Of a DNA stretch of 64,000 nucleotides, positions 17,149-26,206 are shown piece by piece (within the stretch, counting starts at the first letter, position 1; the number at the start of each line of letters is the position of its first letter). The notes under the pieces are model-generated. The model did no database searches. It was not told the origin of the DNA and saw nothing but the letters and a program-made list of their open reading frames with translations. Location: NCBI RefSeq assembly GCF_009762775.1, contig NZ_CP046401.1, positions 4,116,001 to 4,180,000 of the forward strand, written 5' to 3'. A program made the position numbers and the translations under genes. The DNA is from Maribellus comscasis (lineage in GTDB: Bacteria; Bacteroidota; Bacteroidia; Bacteroidales; Prolixibacteraceae).

Positions 17149-17709
17149 TTGGAAGACCTTAAAAATATAGTTGAAGCTTGTGCTTCCGGCGATGTGCGTG
17201 CACAGGAGAAGTTGTACAAAATGTTTGCTCCGAAAATGTACGGCGTCTGTCTTCGCTATGCGAAAGATGCTACAGAAGCTGAGGATAATTTACAGGATGG
17301 ATTTTTTAAGGTTTTTACAAATATTAAAGGATTCAGACATGAAGGTTCTTTGGAAGGCTGGATACGAAGGATAATGGTGAATGTGTCACTTGAAAAATAC
17401 AGGAAACAAAACATGTTGCATCCGGTAGAAGATGTTTCTATTTATGATAGTCAGCATATTTCTGAAGATATTTTAGATAAGATTTCAGCAAAGGAATTGA
17501 TAGAACTTATTCACCAGCTTCCGCCACGATACAGGATGGTGTTTAACCTCTTTGTAATGGAAGGTCTGAGTCATCAGCAGATAAGTGAAGAAATGCAAAT
17601 TACCGTTGGAACCTCGAAGTCGAACCTCGCACGCGCACGGGATATTTTGAAACGTAAAGTAACTGAACTTTACAAAGTTGTAGGAACAAATGAAAATTAT
17701 TCTGCATGA
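17149..17709 (+). CDS. ECF-type RNA polymerase sigma factor
   Basis: Sigma-70 family protein of 186 aa with a TTG start; no in-frame ATG precedes it. Region 2 shows ATEAEDNLQDGFFKVFTNI and EGWIRRIMVNVSLEKYR. Region 4 shows LPPRYRMVFNLFVMEGLSHQ followed by the recognition helix TSKSNLARARDILKRKV. The stop codon overlaps the start of the downstream membrane/beta-barrel gene as ATGA, typical of sigma/anti-sigma coupling. It is probably the factor that reads the AACCTTTT-N12/13-TCT promoters around it, including its own; this is inferred from position. Confidence 0.92.
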   Translation: MEDLKNIVEACASGDVRAQEKLYKMFAPKMYGVCLRYAKDATEAEDNLQDGFFKVFTNIKGFRHEGSLEGWIRRIMVNVSLEKYRKQNMLHPVEDVSIYDSQHISEDILDKISAKELIELIHQLPPRYRMVFNLFVMEGLSHQQISEEMQITVGTSKSNLARARDILKRKVTELYKVVGTNENYSA

Positions 17710-19181
17710 ATATGGAGGAACAAAATATGGATAAGGCCATTCGCGAGAAACTGGAAAGGTTTTCGCAGCAACCGCCGTTGCATGTCTGGGACAATATCCA
17801 GGGGCAATTGCAGGCGCAAAAGCGAAAACACAGGATTGTGTTTTTTAGTCGAATTGCAGCAGCAGCAGTAGTGCTACTGGCGTTTTTGGCAGGATGGTAT
17901 TTTAATGAGAAGTCGGGGCAGATTACTCCTGTCGTAACACAAAATGAAATACAAAATATAAATAAGAATATTGAAAACGAAAATGCCAAATCAAACAGTG
18001 AGAGTGAGAAAATAGACCCTAATGCGTTTAATGAGAATAACATAGCTGGAACAGAAAGTAAACCTCAGATAAAGCATAATGAAAAAGAAAAGGATACCGG
18101 GCTTGAATCGATTGTTCAGGAAGAAGAAACTACATATTTTATAGCCGATGCCAAAATTCATCAAAAACTGTCGGGAGAAGAATCAGCTGAATCAGAAACA
18201 AAGGAAGTTGCTCATCTTAATTTGCTGGATAAAATCGAAACACAGTTTAAAACGAGTGAAGACAGAGATTTAAAGCTAAAAGAAAAATCAATTCCGGTAA
18301 ATGAAATGAGCGGAACTGATGAAGTTCTGATTGCTGAAAATATCAGAAATCTGAATGAATCCGGCAGAGAGGAATCGAAATGGAAGCTGGGGCTTCAGGT
18401 GTCGCCGGGCTACTCTTCTCAAAATTCGAACTATAGTGAAGATTACTCTAATTCAATGACTTACTCCGGTCAGAACGGAAATGCAAATGTCACGGGTGGT
18501 ATTTCGGTACAGATGAAAGCCGGGAAGAAATGGAGCCTTGAAAGCGGTGTGTATTATTCGCAAAACGGGCAGCGATCAACAAATTCAGAGGCGTTTAATT
18601 CCAATTCGTTGATGTACGCAGCAGATTACGCACCACTGGGCGGAGAGAGAAAATCATATTTTAACACAGTAGTAAATTTATCCAATGGTCAGATTGAAAT
18701 GAATAGTACTGCGGGAACAATTCAGTTCTCTTCTGCTCCGGCGGGTACGGAGGTTGGTTCTGAACTCGACGGAGATGCATATAGTCCAGGTCCTGCAAAT
18801 TCAAATACACTGTTGACTGAAGGAGAATTTTCACAGGTTTTTGATTTTATTGAAATACCTTTGTATTTGCGTTATTCACTGGTCAACGCAAAATTTGGTA
18901 TTGAACTGATGGGAGGTGTAAATGCCGGAATTGTTGCCGGAAACAACGTTTATATGGAAAATCAGTACGGCAACCAGAACATTGGCAAAACCAAAGATAT
19001 TTCATCTGTAAACATATCAGGAACTGTGGGAGTGGGCTTGAATTATGCGTTAAGCAAAAATATCTCTTTGGCTGTGGAACCTCGTTTTAGCTACTATTTG
19101 AATTCTATTAATCAAAACTCTGATGTGAGTTTTCGTCCTTACCGTATTGGTGTTTATACCGGTCTGTATTATGAGTTTTAA
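17706..19181 (+). CDS. anti-sigma-like membrane protein fused to an outer-membrane-barrel-like domain
   Basis: Protein of 491 aa. The short N-terminal segment (1-45) has the PPLHVWDNIQGQL pattern often found at the cytoplasmic end of Bacteroidota anti-sigma-like proteins, followed by one membrane helix (about 48-66). A long charged, low-complexity linker (about 70-215, rich in Glu, Asn, Lys, Ser) leads to a beta-rich C-terminal domain (about 220-491) resembling a PorT/OmpA-type outer-membrane barrel ending in Phe (GVYTGLYYEF). Coupling to the ECF gene suggests control of sigma activity, with the linker long enough to span the periplasm. No classic zinc anti-sigma motif is present. Confidence 0.75.
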   Translation: MNMEEQNMDKAIREKLERFSQQPPLHVWDNIQGQLQAQKRKHRIVFFSRIAAAAVVLLAFLAGWYFNEKSGQITPVVTQNEIQNINKNIENENAKSNSESEKIDPNAFNENNIAGTESKPQIKHNEKEKDTGLESIVQEEETTYFIADAKIHQKLSGEESAESETKEVAHLNLLDKIETQFKTSEDRDLKLKEKSIPVNEMSGTDEVLIAENIRNLNESGREESKWKLGLQVSPGYSSQNSNYSEDYSNSMTYSGQNGNANVTGGISVQMKAGKKWSLESGVYYSQNGQRSTNSEAFNSNSLMYAADYAPLGGERKSYFNTVVNLSNGQIEMNSTAGTIQFSSAPAGTEVGSELDGDAYSPGPANSNTLLTEGEFSQVFDFIEIPLYLRYSLVNAKFGIELMGGVNAGIVAGNNVYMENQYGNQNIGKTKDISSVNISGTVGVGLNYALSKNISLAVEPRFSYYLNSINQNSDVSFRPYRIGVYTGLYYEF

Positions 19182-19255
19182 TTCTTTTATTTTTTGGTTG
19201 CGCTACAAAATTGTTCACATCACGAATTATTCATCGTTGATATTTTTATGATTAA

Positions 19256-19417
19256 CCTGTCGATAGTAAACCAAAAATTGTTTTTAATAAAAAGGCCTGG
19301 TTAACCGAAATTGAAATTTTGTCTAATGGAGTGAAGCGCTTAAAGCTAACTTATCATGAAAAACCTTTTGTTTTGTGCAAAGAAAATTCCGGATTTAAAT
19401 GGGTACCTGTGAAATAA
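19256..19417 (+). pseudogene. possible gene remnant (54 codons, no start)
   Basis: An uninterrupted frame bounded by stop codons at 19253-19255 and 19415-19417 reads as a credible protein end (WLTEIEILSNGVKRLKLTYH, then ENSGFKWVPVK). It has no ATG and only weak alternative starts (a TTG at about codon 24). The composition looks coding, with alternating hydrophobic residues and Lys/Glu. I do not recognise the family. It could be the decayed 3' end of a gene or chance. Confidence 0.3.
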
Positions 19418-19490
19418 GGAAATAAAATACCTTCCGTAACTAAATTGTTTATGCTGAAGGCATTTACAGAGCAACGGATTAAGCGCGCTA

Positions 19491-22043
19491 CTACTGAATA
19501 ATATCTCCAAAGAATACTCCGTTCATAAACATTTTATTGGTTCCAAGCCAGAATCCACGGAAGGTCATGTTTTCATAAAAGCTAATCAGATTACCGCGAC
19601 CAACTGATTGAACTGAAATCACCGGTGCATTTTTTATTCGGTCAATATTTTTTTCTGAAACATAACCACTCACATAAGGTTCGGAAGTATATTTTACCGG
19701 TTCTGCATATTTGGAATCCAGTTTTTCAGCAACCTGGGAATTGGTTTTAAAAAATGCCAAATTGCTTCTTGAATATCCGTAACAAAGCGGGTGTGTAATA
19801 TCCATTTCTGCATTTAAAATTATTCCGCTTATGGAATGGATGTTGTATTCTTTTGAACGGTCGGCATACGAAAAGTTCAGGGTTGTATCATTTTTAATTT
19901 CTTTTTTGAATTTGGTTTTCCCTATTTCATTTTTGCTTGCCCAGGAAGCCGCATTTTTATATGCGATTAAAGTTCCGCCATCCTGCACCCACGATTTTAT
20001 TTTTTGGACATCAGAATTACCAAGTTCATAGTACGAACCACCAGGCATAATCAACGTGGTATACGGGCTTAAATTTACCGAACGCAAATCTCCGGTTTCA
20101 GTTAAACAAATTGGAATTTTAAAGCGTTGATCAAACATATGCCATATTTCCCCGGCATCACTACTTCTGGTACTTCCGGCAACAAGCATCAAAACTTCGG
20201 GGCGTTTTAATACATCAAAATTACCACTTCCCAGGTCAATTCCTTCCGGCGAGAGTCCGGTGTCCATTCCGTAAAAGTCGATGCCTGTTTTTTTTGCAAC
20301 ACTTGTTACGAGGCTATAGATCTGGTTTTCATCCAATCGCTGACCACTTACCGGAATCAAAATCGTTCCATAGGTAAAACTTTCCTTTTTCCCTTCAATG
20401 TCAAAGGTGAACCCTTTGGTGGCAACTTTGGTAATAAGCCCTGCTTTTTGAATTGCATACAACGCTTCCGGTGTGTAAAACTCATCCCAACGGAAAAGAT
20501 AAGCCAGACTGCTTTTTCCCCCAACAATTTTTCCCTCAGGTTCTTCAGAATAAATTTCAACAGACGACTGTTGAATATCTTTTAGTGCAGTGATTTCCGC
20601 ATAAGGAATATCGTATGCAAAAGGGAAAGTCCATGTGGAAACATCGTAGAATGTGCTGTCGGTAAAAGTAGTCGCCTTTCCAAAAATCGATTTTAAAAGC
20701 CTGTATTGCGTTTGTTTTACCGGAACAACAAAAGATTGATCGGCTTTGAACAAGACTCCATTTTTTGTAATATCCTTTTGATTTGTATAAACTTTTATTT
20801 GGTGCCGGTTCAACAGATCGATAAACAACTGTGTTTTCATTTGATCCTTTTCATCGCCAAACAAATAAGCTTTTACAGCGTCTTTTCCTGCCAGATCTAA
20901 GGCTTCTACATTACATTCTTTTTGAAAACTGAGCAGTTCATTTTTTAAATTTAAAGCTGCTTCCAATGTCGAAAGTGTAACCGTAAACTGGTTCCGAATG
21001 GCAAACGCAAGCGTTTTTTTTCCGTTTATGGTGTTTCGTGTTCTTCCTCTAAAACCAGCCTGCTCAAACAAGATACCTACACTTCCGTTTACATCGGGAT
21101 ACGAAGAACCTTTCCCAAAGTAATAGTCGTCGTATTGTTCTTCCGAAAAATAAGGTGAACCAATTTTATCCAGAAACTGAGCATGGTATCCGGCAATTTC
21201 GTGCGTGAGTTCATAATTTTTTTCAGGTGTTAACGGGTTATTCCGGCTTGGTACACCCGGTTGAAAGAAAAAAGTACTGTTGGCCCCCATTTCATGATGG
21301 TCGGTAACAATATTGGGTTTCCATTCATAAAACTTAGCCACCCGTCCACGACTTTCGGGATGAACCTGTAAAAGATAGTCGCGGTTTAAATCGAACCAGT
21401 AATGATTGGTTCGCCCGCCAGGCCACACTTCGTTAAACTGCCTCGATTCTGATTTACCCACCGGAACGTAACTCTGATGCATATTGGCCCAGGTACTGTG
21501 TCTTGTAAATCCGTCCGGATTTAAACTCGGATCAACCAAAATTATCGTGTTGTTTAAAAGCCGGTCAATTTTATCGCTGTTTGCAGCAGCCAAATAGTAA
21601 ATTGTTAGCACCGAAGAGTTGGTTGCACTCGATTCATTTCCATGGACGCCATATCCCAGTGTTACAACCAGTGGAACATCATCGGCATTTAAGTTTGAAT
21701 TGACTTCTGAAAATGAATTGTGGAGATTTTTTAGCTCCTCAAGTTTTTTTTGATTCTCCTGCGAAGTAAAAATCATATGAATTAGAGGTCTGTTTTCATA
21801 CGACCGGGCATATTCCTGAATAATTGCTCGTCCCGATAAACGATCTATTTCATGAAAGTAGCTTAAAATTTGTTCGTAATTTAAATGCCATTCCCCGATT
21901 TCTTGTCCAAAAAATTCTTCGGGCGTAGGAATATTTCTATCATAGTCAACATCGTTTGGAAGGAAATATTCCATTGTTTCCTGTGCACTCCCAAAAAGTG
22001 AAATGCAGGAAAACATACAAATTGCAAGCAGAATGTTTTTCAT
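19491..22043 (-). CDS. M14-family zinc metallopeptidase, secreted
   Basis: Protein of about 850 aa from the ATG at 22043 (a TTG three codons earlier is less likely). The signal peptide ends near LFGSAQE. The carboxypeptidase-type catalytic domain shows the zinc motif HGNE (about residues 134-137) and a DPSLNPDGFTR strand, with a downstream His/Glu pair in TDHHEMGANS. A second half of about 450 residues contains a GATase-like/Rossmann-type segment (VLMLVAGSTRSS...YTTLIMPGGSY) of the kind found in large Bacteroidota M14 proteins. It probably removes C-terminal residues from peptides outside the inner membrane; specificity is unknown. Confidence 0.88.
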   Translation of the reverse strand: MKNILLAICMFSCISLFGSAQETMEYFLPNDVDYDRNIPTPEEFFGQEIGEWHLNYEQILSYFHEIDRLSGRAIIQEYARSYENRPLIHMIFTSQENQKKLEELKNLHNSFSEVNSNLNADDVPLVVTLGYGVHGNESSATNSSVLTIYYLAAANSDKIDRLLNNTIILVDPSLNPDGFTRHSTWANMHQSYVPVGKSESRQFNEVWPGGRTNHYWFDLNRDYLLQVHPESRGRVAKFYEWKPNIVTDHHEMGANSTFFFQPGVPSRNNPLTPEKNYELTHEIAGYHAQFLDKIGSPYFSEEQYDDYYFGKGSSYPDVNGSVGILFEQAGFRGRTRNTINGKKTLAFAIRNQFTVTLSTLEAALNLKNELLSFQKECNVEALDLAGKDAVKAYLFGDEKDQMKTQLFIDLLNRHQIKVYTNQKDITKNGVLFKADQSFVVPVKQTQYRLLKSIFGKATTFTDSTFYDVSTWTFPFAYDIPYAEITALKDIQQSSVEIYSEEPEGKIVGGKSSLAYLFRWDEFYTPEALYAIQKAGLITKVATKGFTFDIEGKKESFTYGTILIPVSGQRLDENQIYSLVTSVAKKTGIDFYGMDTGLSPEGIDLGSGNFDVLKRPEVLMLVAGSTRSSDAGEIWHMFDQRFKIPICLTETGDLRSVNLSPYTTLIMPGGSYYELGNSDVQKIKSWVQDGGTLIAYKNAASWASKNEIGKTKFKKEIKNDTTLNFSYADRSKEYNIHSISGIILNAEMDITHPLCYGYSRSNLAFFKTNSQVAEKLDSKYAEPVKYTSEPYVSGYVSEKNIDRIKNAPVISVQSVGRGNLISFYENMTFRGFWLGTNKMFMNGVFFGDIIQ

Positions 22044-22052
22044 TTTGATCAA

Positions 22053-22389
22053 TTTAGACAGCCTATAAACAGTATTTTGAAGTATTTAAATATTGGAAAA
22101 AAAAATGACGGAATCAAAAACAGAGTCAAAATTGTGTGTGAATGTTAATTTTTTGTATAAATATTATGATCGGGGGAACGCTTATTGGAAGTGGAAATAA
22201 TTAAAACATTTGTTCAGAATTGAATTCTTTTTGTGTTTAAGAATATAATTAGGGAGTAGGGTTTTTTGAATTTGAATTGTAATATTTGCAGAAAAAGATT
22301 AAACCTTTTTTATAACACATTAGTCTAAAAAAAATCATTAGAAGTGTTCGTTGGCCTAAAGTAATTTAACTAATCTAATCAGAACCGGA
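22053..22389. other. intergenic region between divergent M14 and TonB receptor genes
   Basis: AT-rich, with no gene or tRNA seen. The only clear element is the ECF-like promoter at 22301-22326; I could not place a promoter for the M14 gene with confidence. Confidence 0.5.
22301..22326 (+). promoter_or_regulatory. candidate ECF promoter of the TonB receptor operon
   Basis: AAACCTTTT, 12 bases, then AGTCT(A). This is a looser version of the motif at 16959, 17008 and 28694, at the same spacing, about 64 bases upstream of the receptor start. Confidence 0.5.
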
Positions 22390-25110
22390 TTGAAACCAAA
22401 ACACCGCTGTATATCATTTATTTTGTGGGCAATGTTAGCCTGTCTTATTTCTCTGGGAGGGTATGCTCAAAGTATTGATGAAATTCAAATTAGCGGTAAT
22501 TTTCGAAATGTTCCGCTTTCTTTCTTTTTTGATACGCTTGAAGAACAATATGGTGTAAAAGTCTATTACAAAAGAGCCTGGGTTGATAAATATTCTGTAA
22601 ATATTTCGTTTATTAATAATCCATTGTCGCGCGCCTTAAACAGCATTTTTGTGAGTCATGAGTTAACTTATGAAGTTTTTCAGGATAATTCCATTGTTGT
22701 TTTTCCACGAAGATTAGATACAAGATCCAATTTGGAAGGTGTTGACCAAACCTTGGTAATAGGAAATCCAATAAACAAAGGACGCTACAAAAGGGCTTTG
22801 ATTACAGGGAAGGTAATCGATGGAAAAACAGGAGATCCGCTTCCCGGAGCGGTTATTTACAATTCCAAACTTGATAAAGGTGCAACAACGGGTAGCGGCG
22901 GATCATTTAAGCTTGAGCTGCCAACAGGAGAACATTATCTCAGTATTTCATTTATGGGATTTCAGGGCTACGAAAAACAAATCAATTTGATTGAGCCCGG
23001 AGAAGTTGAATTTGAGCTTTTTGAAGAATCGCACAGTATTGGAGAGGTTTTGGTTGTGGCTGATGAATTTAATACATCGCGTACTCAAATGAGTATGGTT
23101 CAGATGAGTGCAAAGGATATAAAAACGCTTCCTCTGTTAATGGGAGAGAGAGACGTGATGAAAAGTATTGTAATGCTCCCCGGTATCCAATCGGTGGGTG
23201 AACTTTCATCTGGATTCAATGTGCGTGGAGGCAATTCGGATCAGAACCTTATTTTGCTCGAAAATTCGCCGGTTTTTAATACTTCGCATCTGTTTGGTTT
23301 TATTTCGGCTATTAATCCTGATGTCGTTGAAGACATGAGGGTTTTTAAAGGCGGTTTGCCTGCACGTTTTGGTGAGCGTGTTTCGTCGATTATGGAAATT
23401 GAAATGAAAGACGGCAATGAAGATAAAGTAAAATTTTATGGCGGGCTGGGGGTTATAAACTCAAGGCTTACATTTGACGGACCAATAACCAAAGATAAAA
23501 AGCTTACCTTTATTGCAGCGGGCCGTATGTCATACACCGATTGGGTCTTAAAACAGGTGCCTGACGCTGATATCTCAAACAGTGTTACTAATTTTTATGA
23601 TTTAAGTGGAAAACTTTCCTACAAATTTGATAAAAATAACTGGCTGAATATTGCCGGCTACTCAAGCAATGATGAGTTTAGTACGAGTTCACAATCCATA
23701 AATAACTACGGAAACACATTATTTAATCTTGAATCACACAATAAATACGGTGAAAAATTGAATGCCGAGCTAAATCTTTCTTTTAGCCAGTATAAATTTC
23801 GGTTGACTGATTTTGCCGATGGCAAAGATTTTGAAGCATATTATCTTGACAATCAAATACAATATGGTTCTGTAAAATATAATCTTATTTGGCACCCGCA
23901 TCCACAACATAATATCCACACGGGATTTAACGGTGTATATTATGTAAATAGCCCGGGTGAAATTATCCCGATTGCAGAAAATACGGTAATAGGGCAGGAT
24001 AAACTGGACAATGAAAATGCTTTTGAGGGCGCAATTTATATCAGCGACGAGTTTGATATTGTTCCGGGGCTAACCGCAAATGTTGGCTTCCGTTACAGCA
24101 GATTTGCTCTTTTGGGCGCCAAAACTGTTTTGCTTTATGATGACGAGAAAGCAAAAAGTGAGTCAACAGTTGTTGATTCTCTGGTTTTCGGTGATGGCGA
24201 AATAGTTAAAAGCTATGGGGGAATTGAACCGCGACTGGCATTAAACTGGGAGACAGACGGCGGATTTTCATACAAATTGAGCTACCAGAGAACGAGGCAA
24301 TACATTAGTCAGATCAGTAACAATGCAGTAATTTCTCCGGCAGAGATTTGGAAAACAAGTGACTACCATCTTGAGCCTTTGATAAACGACCAGATTGCTT
24401 TGGGATTTCAGAAAGATAATGTTTTGAGGCAGTATACATTGTCAACAGAAGTGTATTACAAACAACTTCAGAATTTGATTGAATATAAAAACGGTGCCCA
24501 AATAGTTATGAATAAGCATTTGGAGACTGACCTGATACCTTCCGATGGCTATTCCTACGGTGTTGAATTGTCGCTCCGAAAGCCCGACGGAAGATTAACA
24601 GGCTGGTTGAATTATACCTACTCCAGAACAATGCGTAAAACCACCGGTGAGTTTGATGAGGAACAAATCAATTCTGGTAAATATTATCCTTCTATATATG
24701 ATAAGCCACACGATTTGTCGGTTGTGGCAAATTATAATATAAGCAGGCGCTGGCGGGTTTCCGGCAATTTTGTGTTTATTTCAGGCCGTCCGGTTACTTT
24801 GCCTGAAGTTACCTACCAGTATGCCGGTGAAACGTTGGTATATTATTCTGACAGGAACAAGTACCGTATGCCACCCTATCACAGGTTTGATATTTCCATC
24901 ACTTTTGATGAAAATCTGCGGAGGAAACGAATGTGGAAAGGAAGTTGGACGCTTTCTGTTTATAATTTATACGGAAGAAAAAATCCTTATTCGGTTTACT
25001 ATCGCAAAACCATTGCCGATGGAGGGACCGACTACAAATCGTATTCCCTGTTCAAGCTGGCTGTAATTGGAGTGCCGATACCGTCGTTAACTTATAACTT
25101 TACTTTCTGA
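22390..25110 (+). CDS. TonB-dependent receptor with N-terminal STN-like domain
   Basis: Outer-membrane active transporter of 906 aa from a TTG start. A signal peptide (LISLGGYAQ) is followed by an STN-like domain (about 28-100), a carboxypeptidase-regulatory-like beta domain beginning LITGKVIDGKTGDPLPGA, a plug with the GFNVRGGNSDQN motif, and a 22-strand barrel ending in TYNFTF. The STN-like domain in such receptors can contact anti-sigma factors or TonB. It heads an operon with a DUF4249 lipoprotein (1 base away), an MG2/plug-like protein and an unknown protein. The ligand is not identifiable, and no SusD homologue is present. Confidence 0.93.
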   Translation: MKPKHRCISFILWAMLACLISLGGYAQSIDEIQISGNFRNVPLSFFFDTLEEQYGVKVYYKRAWVDKYSVNISFINNPLSRALNSIFVSHELTYEVFQDNSIVVFPRRLDTRSNLEGVDQTLVIGNPINKGRYKRALITGKVIDGKTGDPLPGAVIYNSKLDKGATTGSGGSFKLELPTGEHYLSISFMGFQGYEKQINLIEPGEVEFELFEESHSIGEVLVVADEFNTSRTQMSMVQMSAKDIKTLPLLMGERDVMKSIVMLPGIQSVGELSSGFNVRGGNSDQNLILLENSPVFNTSHLFGFISAINPDVVEDMRVFKGGLPARFGERVSSIMEIEMKDGNEDKVKFYGGLGVINSRLTFDGPITKDKKLTFIAAGRMSYTDWVLKQVPDADISNSVTNFYDLSGKLSYKFDKNNWLNIAGYSSNDEFSTSSQSINNYGNTLFNLESHNKYGEKLNAELNLSFSQYKFRLTDFADGKDFEAYYLDNQIQYGSVKYNLIWHPHPQHNIHTGFNGVYYVNSPGEIIPIAENTVIGQDKLDNENAFEGAIYISDEFDIVPGLTANVGFRYSRFALLGAKTVLLYDDEKAKSESTVVDSLVFGDGEIVKSYGGIEPRLALNWETDGGFSYKLSYQRTRQYISQISNNAVISPAEIWKTSDYHLEPLINDQIALGFQKDNVLRQYTLSTEVYYKQLQNLIEYKNGAQIVMNKHLETDLIPSDGYSYGVELSLRKPDGRLTGWLNYTYSRTMRKTTGEFDEEQINSGKYYPSIYDKPHDLSVVANYNISRRWRVSGNFVFISGRPVTLPEVTYQYAGETLVYYSDRNKYRMPPYHRFDISITFDENLRRKRMWKGSWTLSVYNLYGRKNPYSVYYRKTIADGGTDYKSYSLFKLAVIGVPIPSLTYNFTF

Positions 25111-25111
25111 C

Positions 25112-26206
25112 ATGGTAAAAAAGTTAATATATAGTCTGATGCTCATTTTATCAGTTGTGGCTTGTGAAGAAATTTACAGACCCGACCTGGAAGAGGTAGA
25201 TGCTTTTTTGGTTGTTGAAGCGATACTCGTATCAAACCAAACCTATAATAATATTTATCTTTATAAAACGCTTGGTTTTAACGATGACGAAAAAGACTAT
25301 CCTTCCGTGACCGGGGCGCTAATTTATTTGGTAGACGAAAATGATAATCAAATTGAGTGTTTGGAATCTGCTCCCGGAACTTATACTTTAAACCATAATC
25401 TCGAAACCGGTGCTGCTTATCACCTGATTATTGAGTATGATGGAGAAAAATATGAGTCTGGAACACAGACTGTCCCAGAGTCTCCGGTAACTGATTCTGT
25501 TTATGCTGAATACACAACCCGCATAGTTACCACCGGAGCTTCCAGTTCAACAGATAAAATAGAAAAAGAGAATGGGATTCAGATTTATGCTGATATGAAT
25601 TTTAACGGAGGTATAAATCATTATCGGTTTTATGCTCGAAAAATTATTCAGTATATCGACCATTACGATACAACAATTCCTCCCTCTCCGGAACCCGAGA
25701 CTAATCCAATTTACCGCTGGAATTCTTATTATCCAACAGGTATTTTTAACATTGCCGGGCCAGCAGAATACAGTACAGACAAAAATATTGCTAAGCACTC
25801 TTTGGAGTTTTTTGAATCCAATTACAATAAATATTTTCCGGATACCATGTTATTTGGAGGATGGATTTATATTATTTATCAATACGGAATTAACGAGGAT
25901 ACGTATGAATTTTATTCTGATTTGAATAGCCAACTGGATGCCGAAGGAAAGATATTCGACCCCATATATATTCAGGCCGAAGGGAATATTTCCTGTACTT
26001 CAAACGACGAAAAGGTAGTATTGGGTAATTTTGAAATATCGTCGTTCAGCGAGAGCCGTTTTTATTTAAATTACAGTAAATACAGGGATTCCATAAGTGC
26101 TTTAAAAAACATACCTTATTTTTATAATATACCTGAAGATGGTTATGTTAAAGATATTATGCCTGATTTCTGGGAAACACGTTCAAAAAGATATCCGGAT
26201 GAATAA
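25112..26206 (+). CDS. DUF4249-family lipoprotein
   Basis: Surface or periplasmic lipoprotein of 364 aa with a lipobox in LMLILSVVACEE. The N-terminal beta domain begins with the DUF4249 hallmark FLVVEAILVSNQTYNNIYLYKT, and the rest matches the length and character of the family. DUF4249 genes almost always follow TonB receptors of this class, so it is probably a receptor accessory protein; its biochemical role is not established. It begins one base after the receptor gene and its stop overlaps the next gene by 8 bases. Confidence 0.9.
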   Translation: MVKKLIYSLMLILSVVACEEIYRPDLEEVDAFLVVEAILVSNQTYNNIYLYKTLGFNDDEKDYPSVTGALIYLVDENDNQIECLESAPGTYTLNHNLETGAAYHLIIEYDGEKYESGTQTVPESPVTDSVYAEYTTRIVTTGASSSTDKIEKENGIQIYADMNFNGGINHYRFYARKIIQYIDHYDTTIPPSPEPETNPIYRWNSYYPTGIFNIAGPAEYSTDKNIAKHSLEFFESNYNKYFPDTMLFGGWIYIIYQYGINEDTYEFYSDLNSQLDAEGKIFDPIYIQAEGNISCTSNDEKVVLGNFEISSFSESRFYLNYSKYRDSISALKNIPYFYNIPEDGYVKDIMPDFWETRSKRYPDE

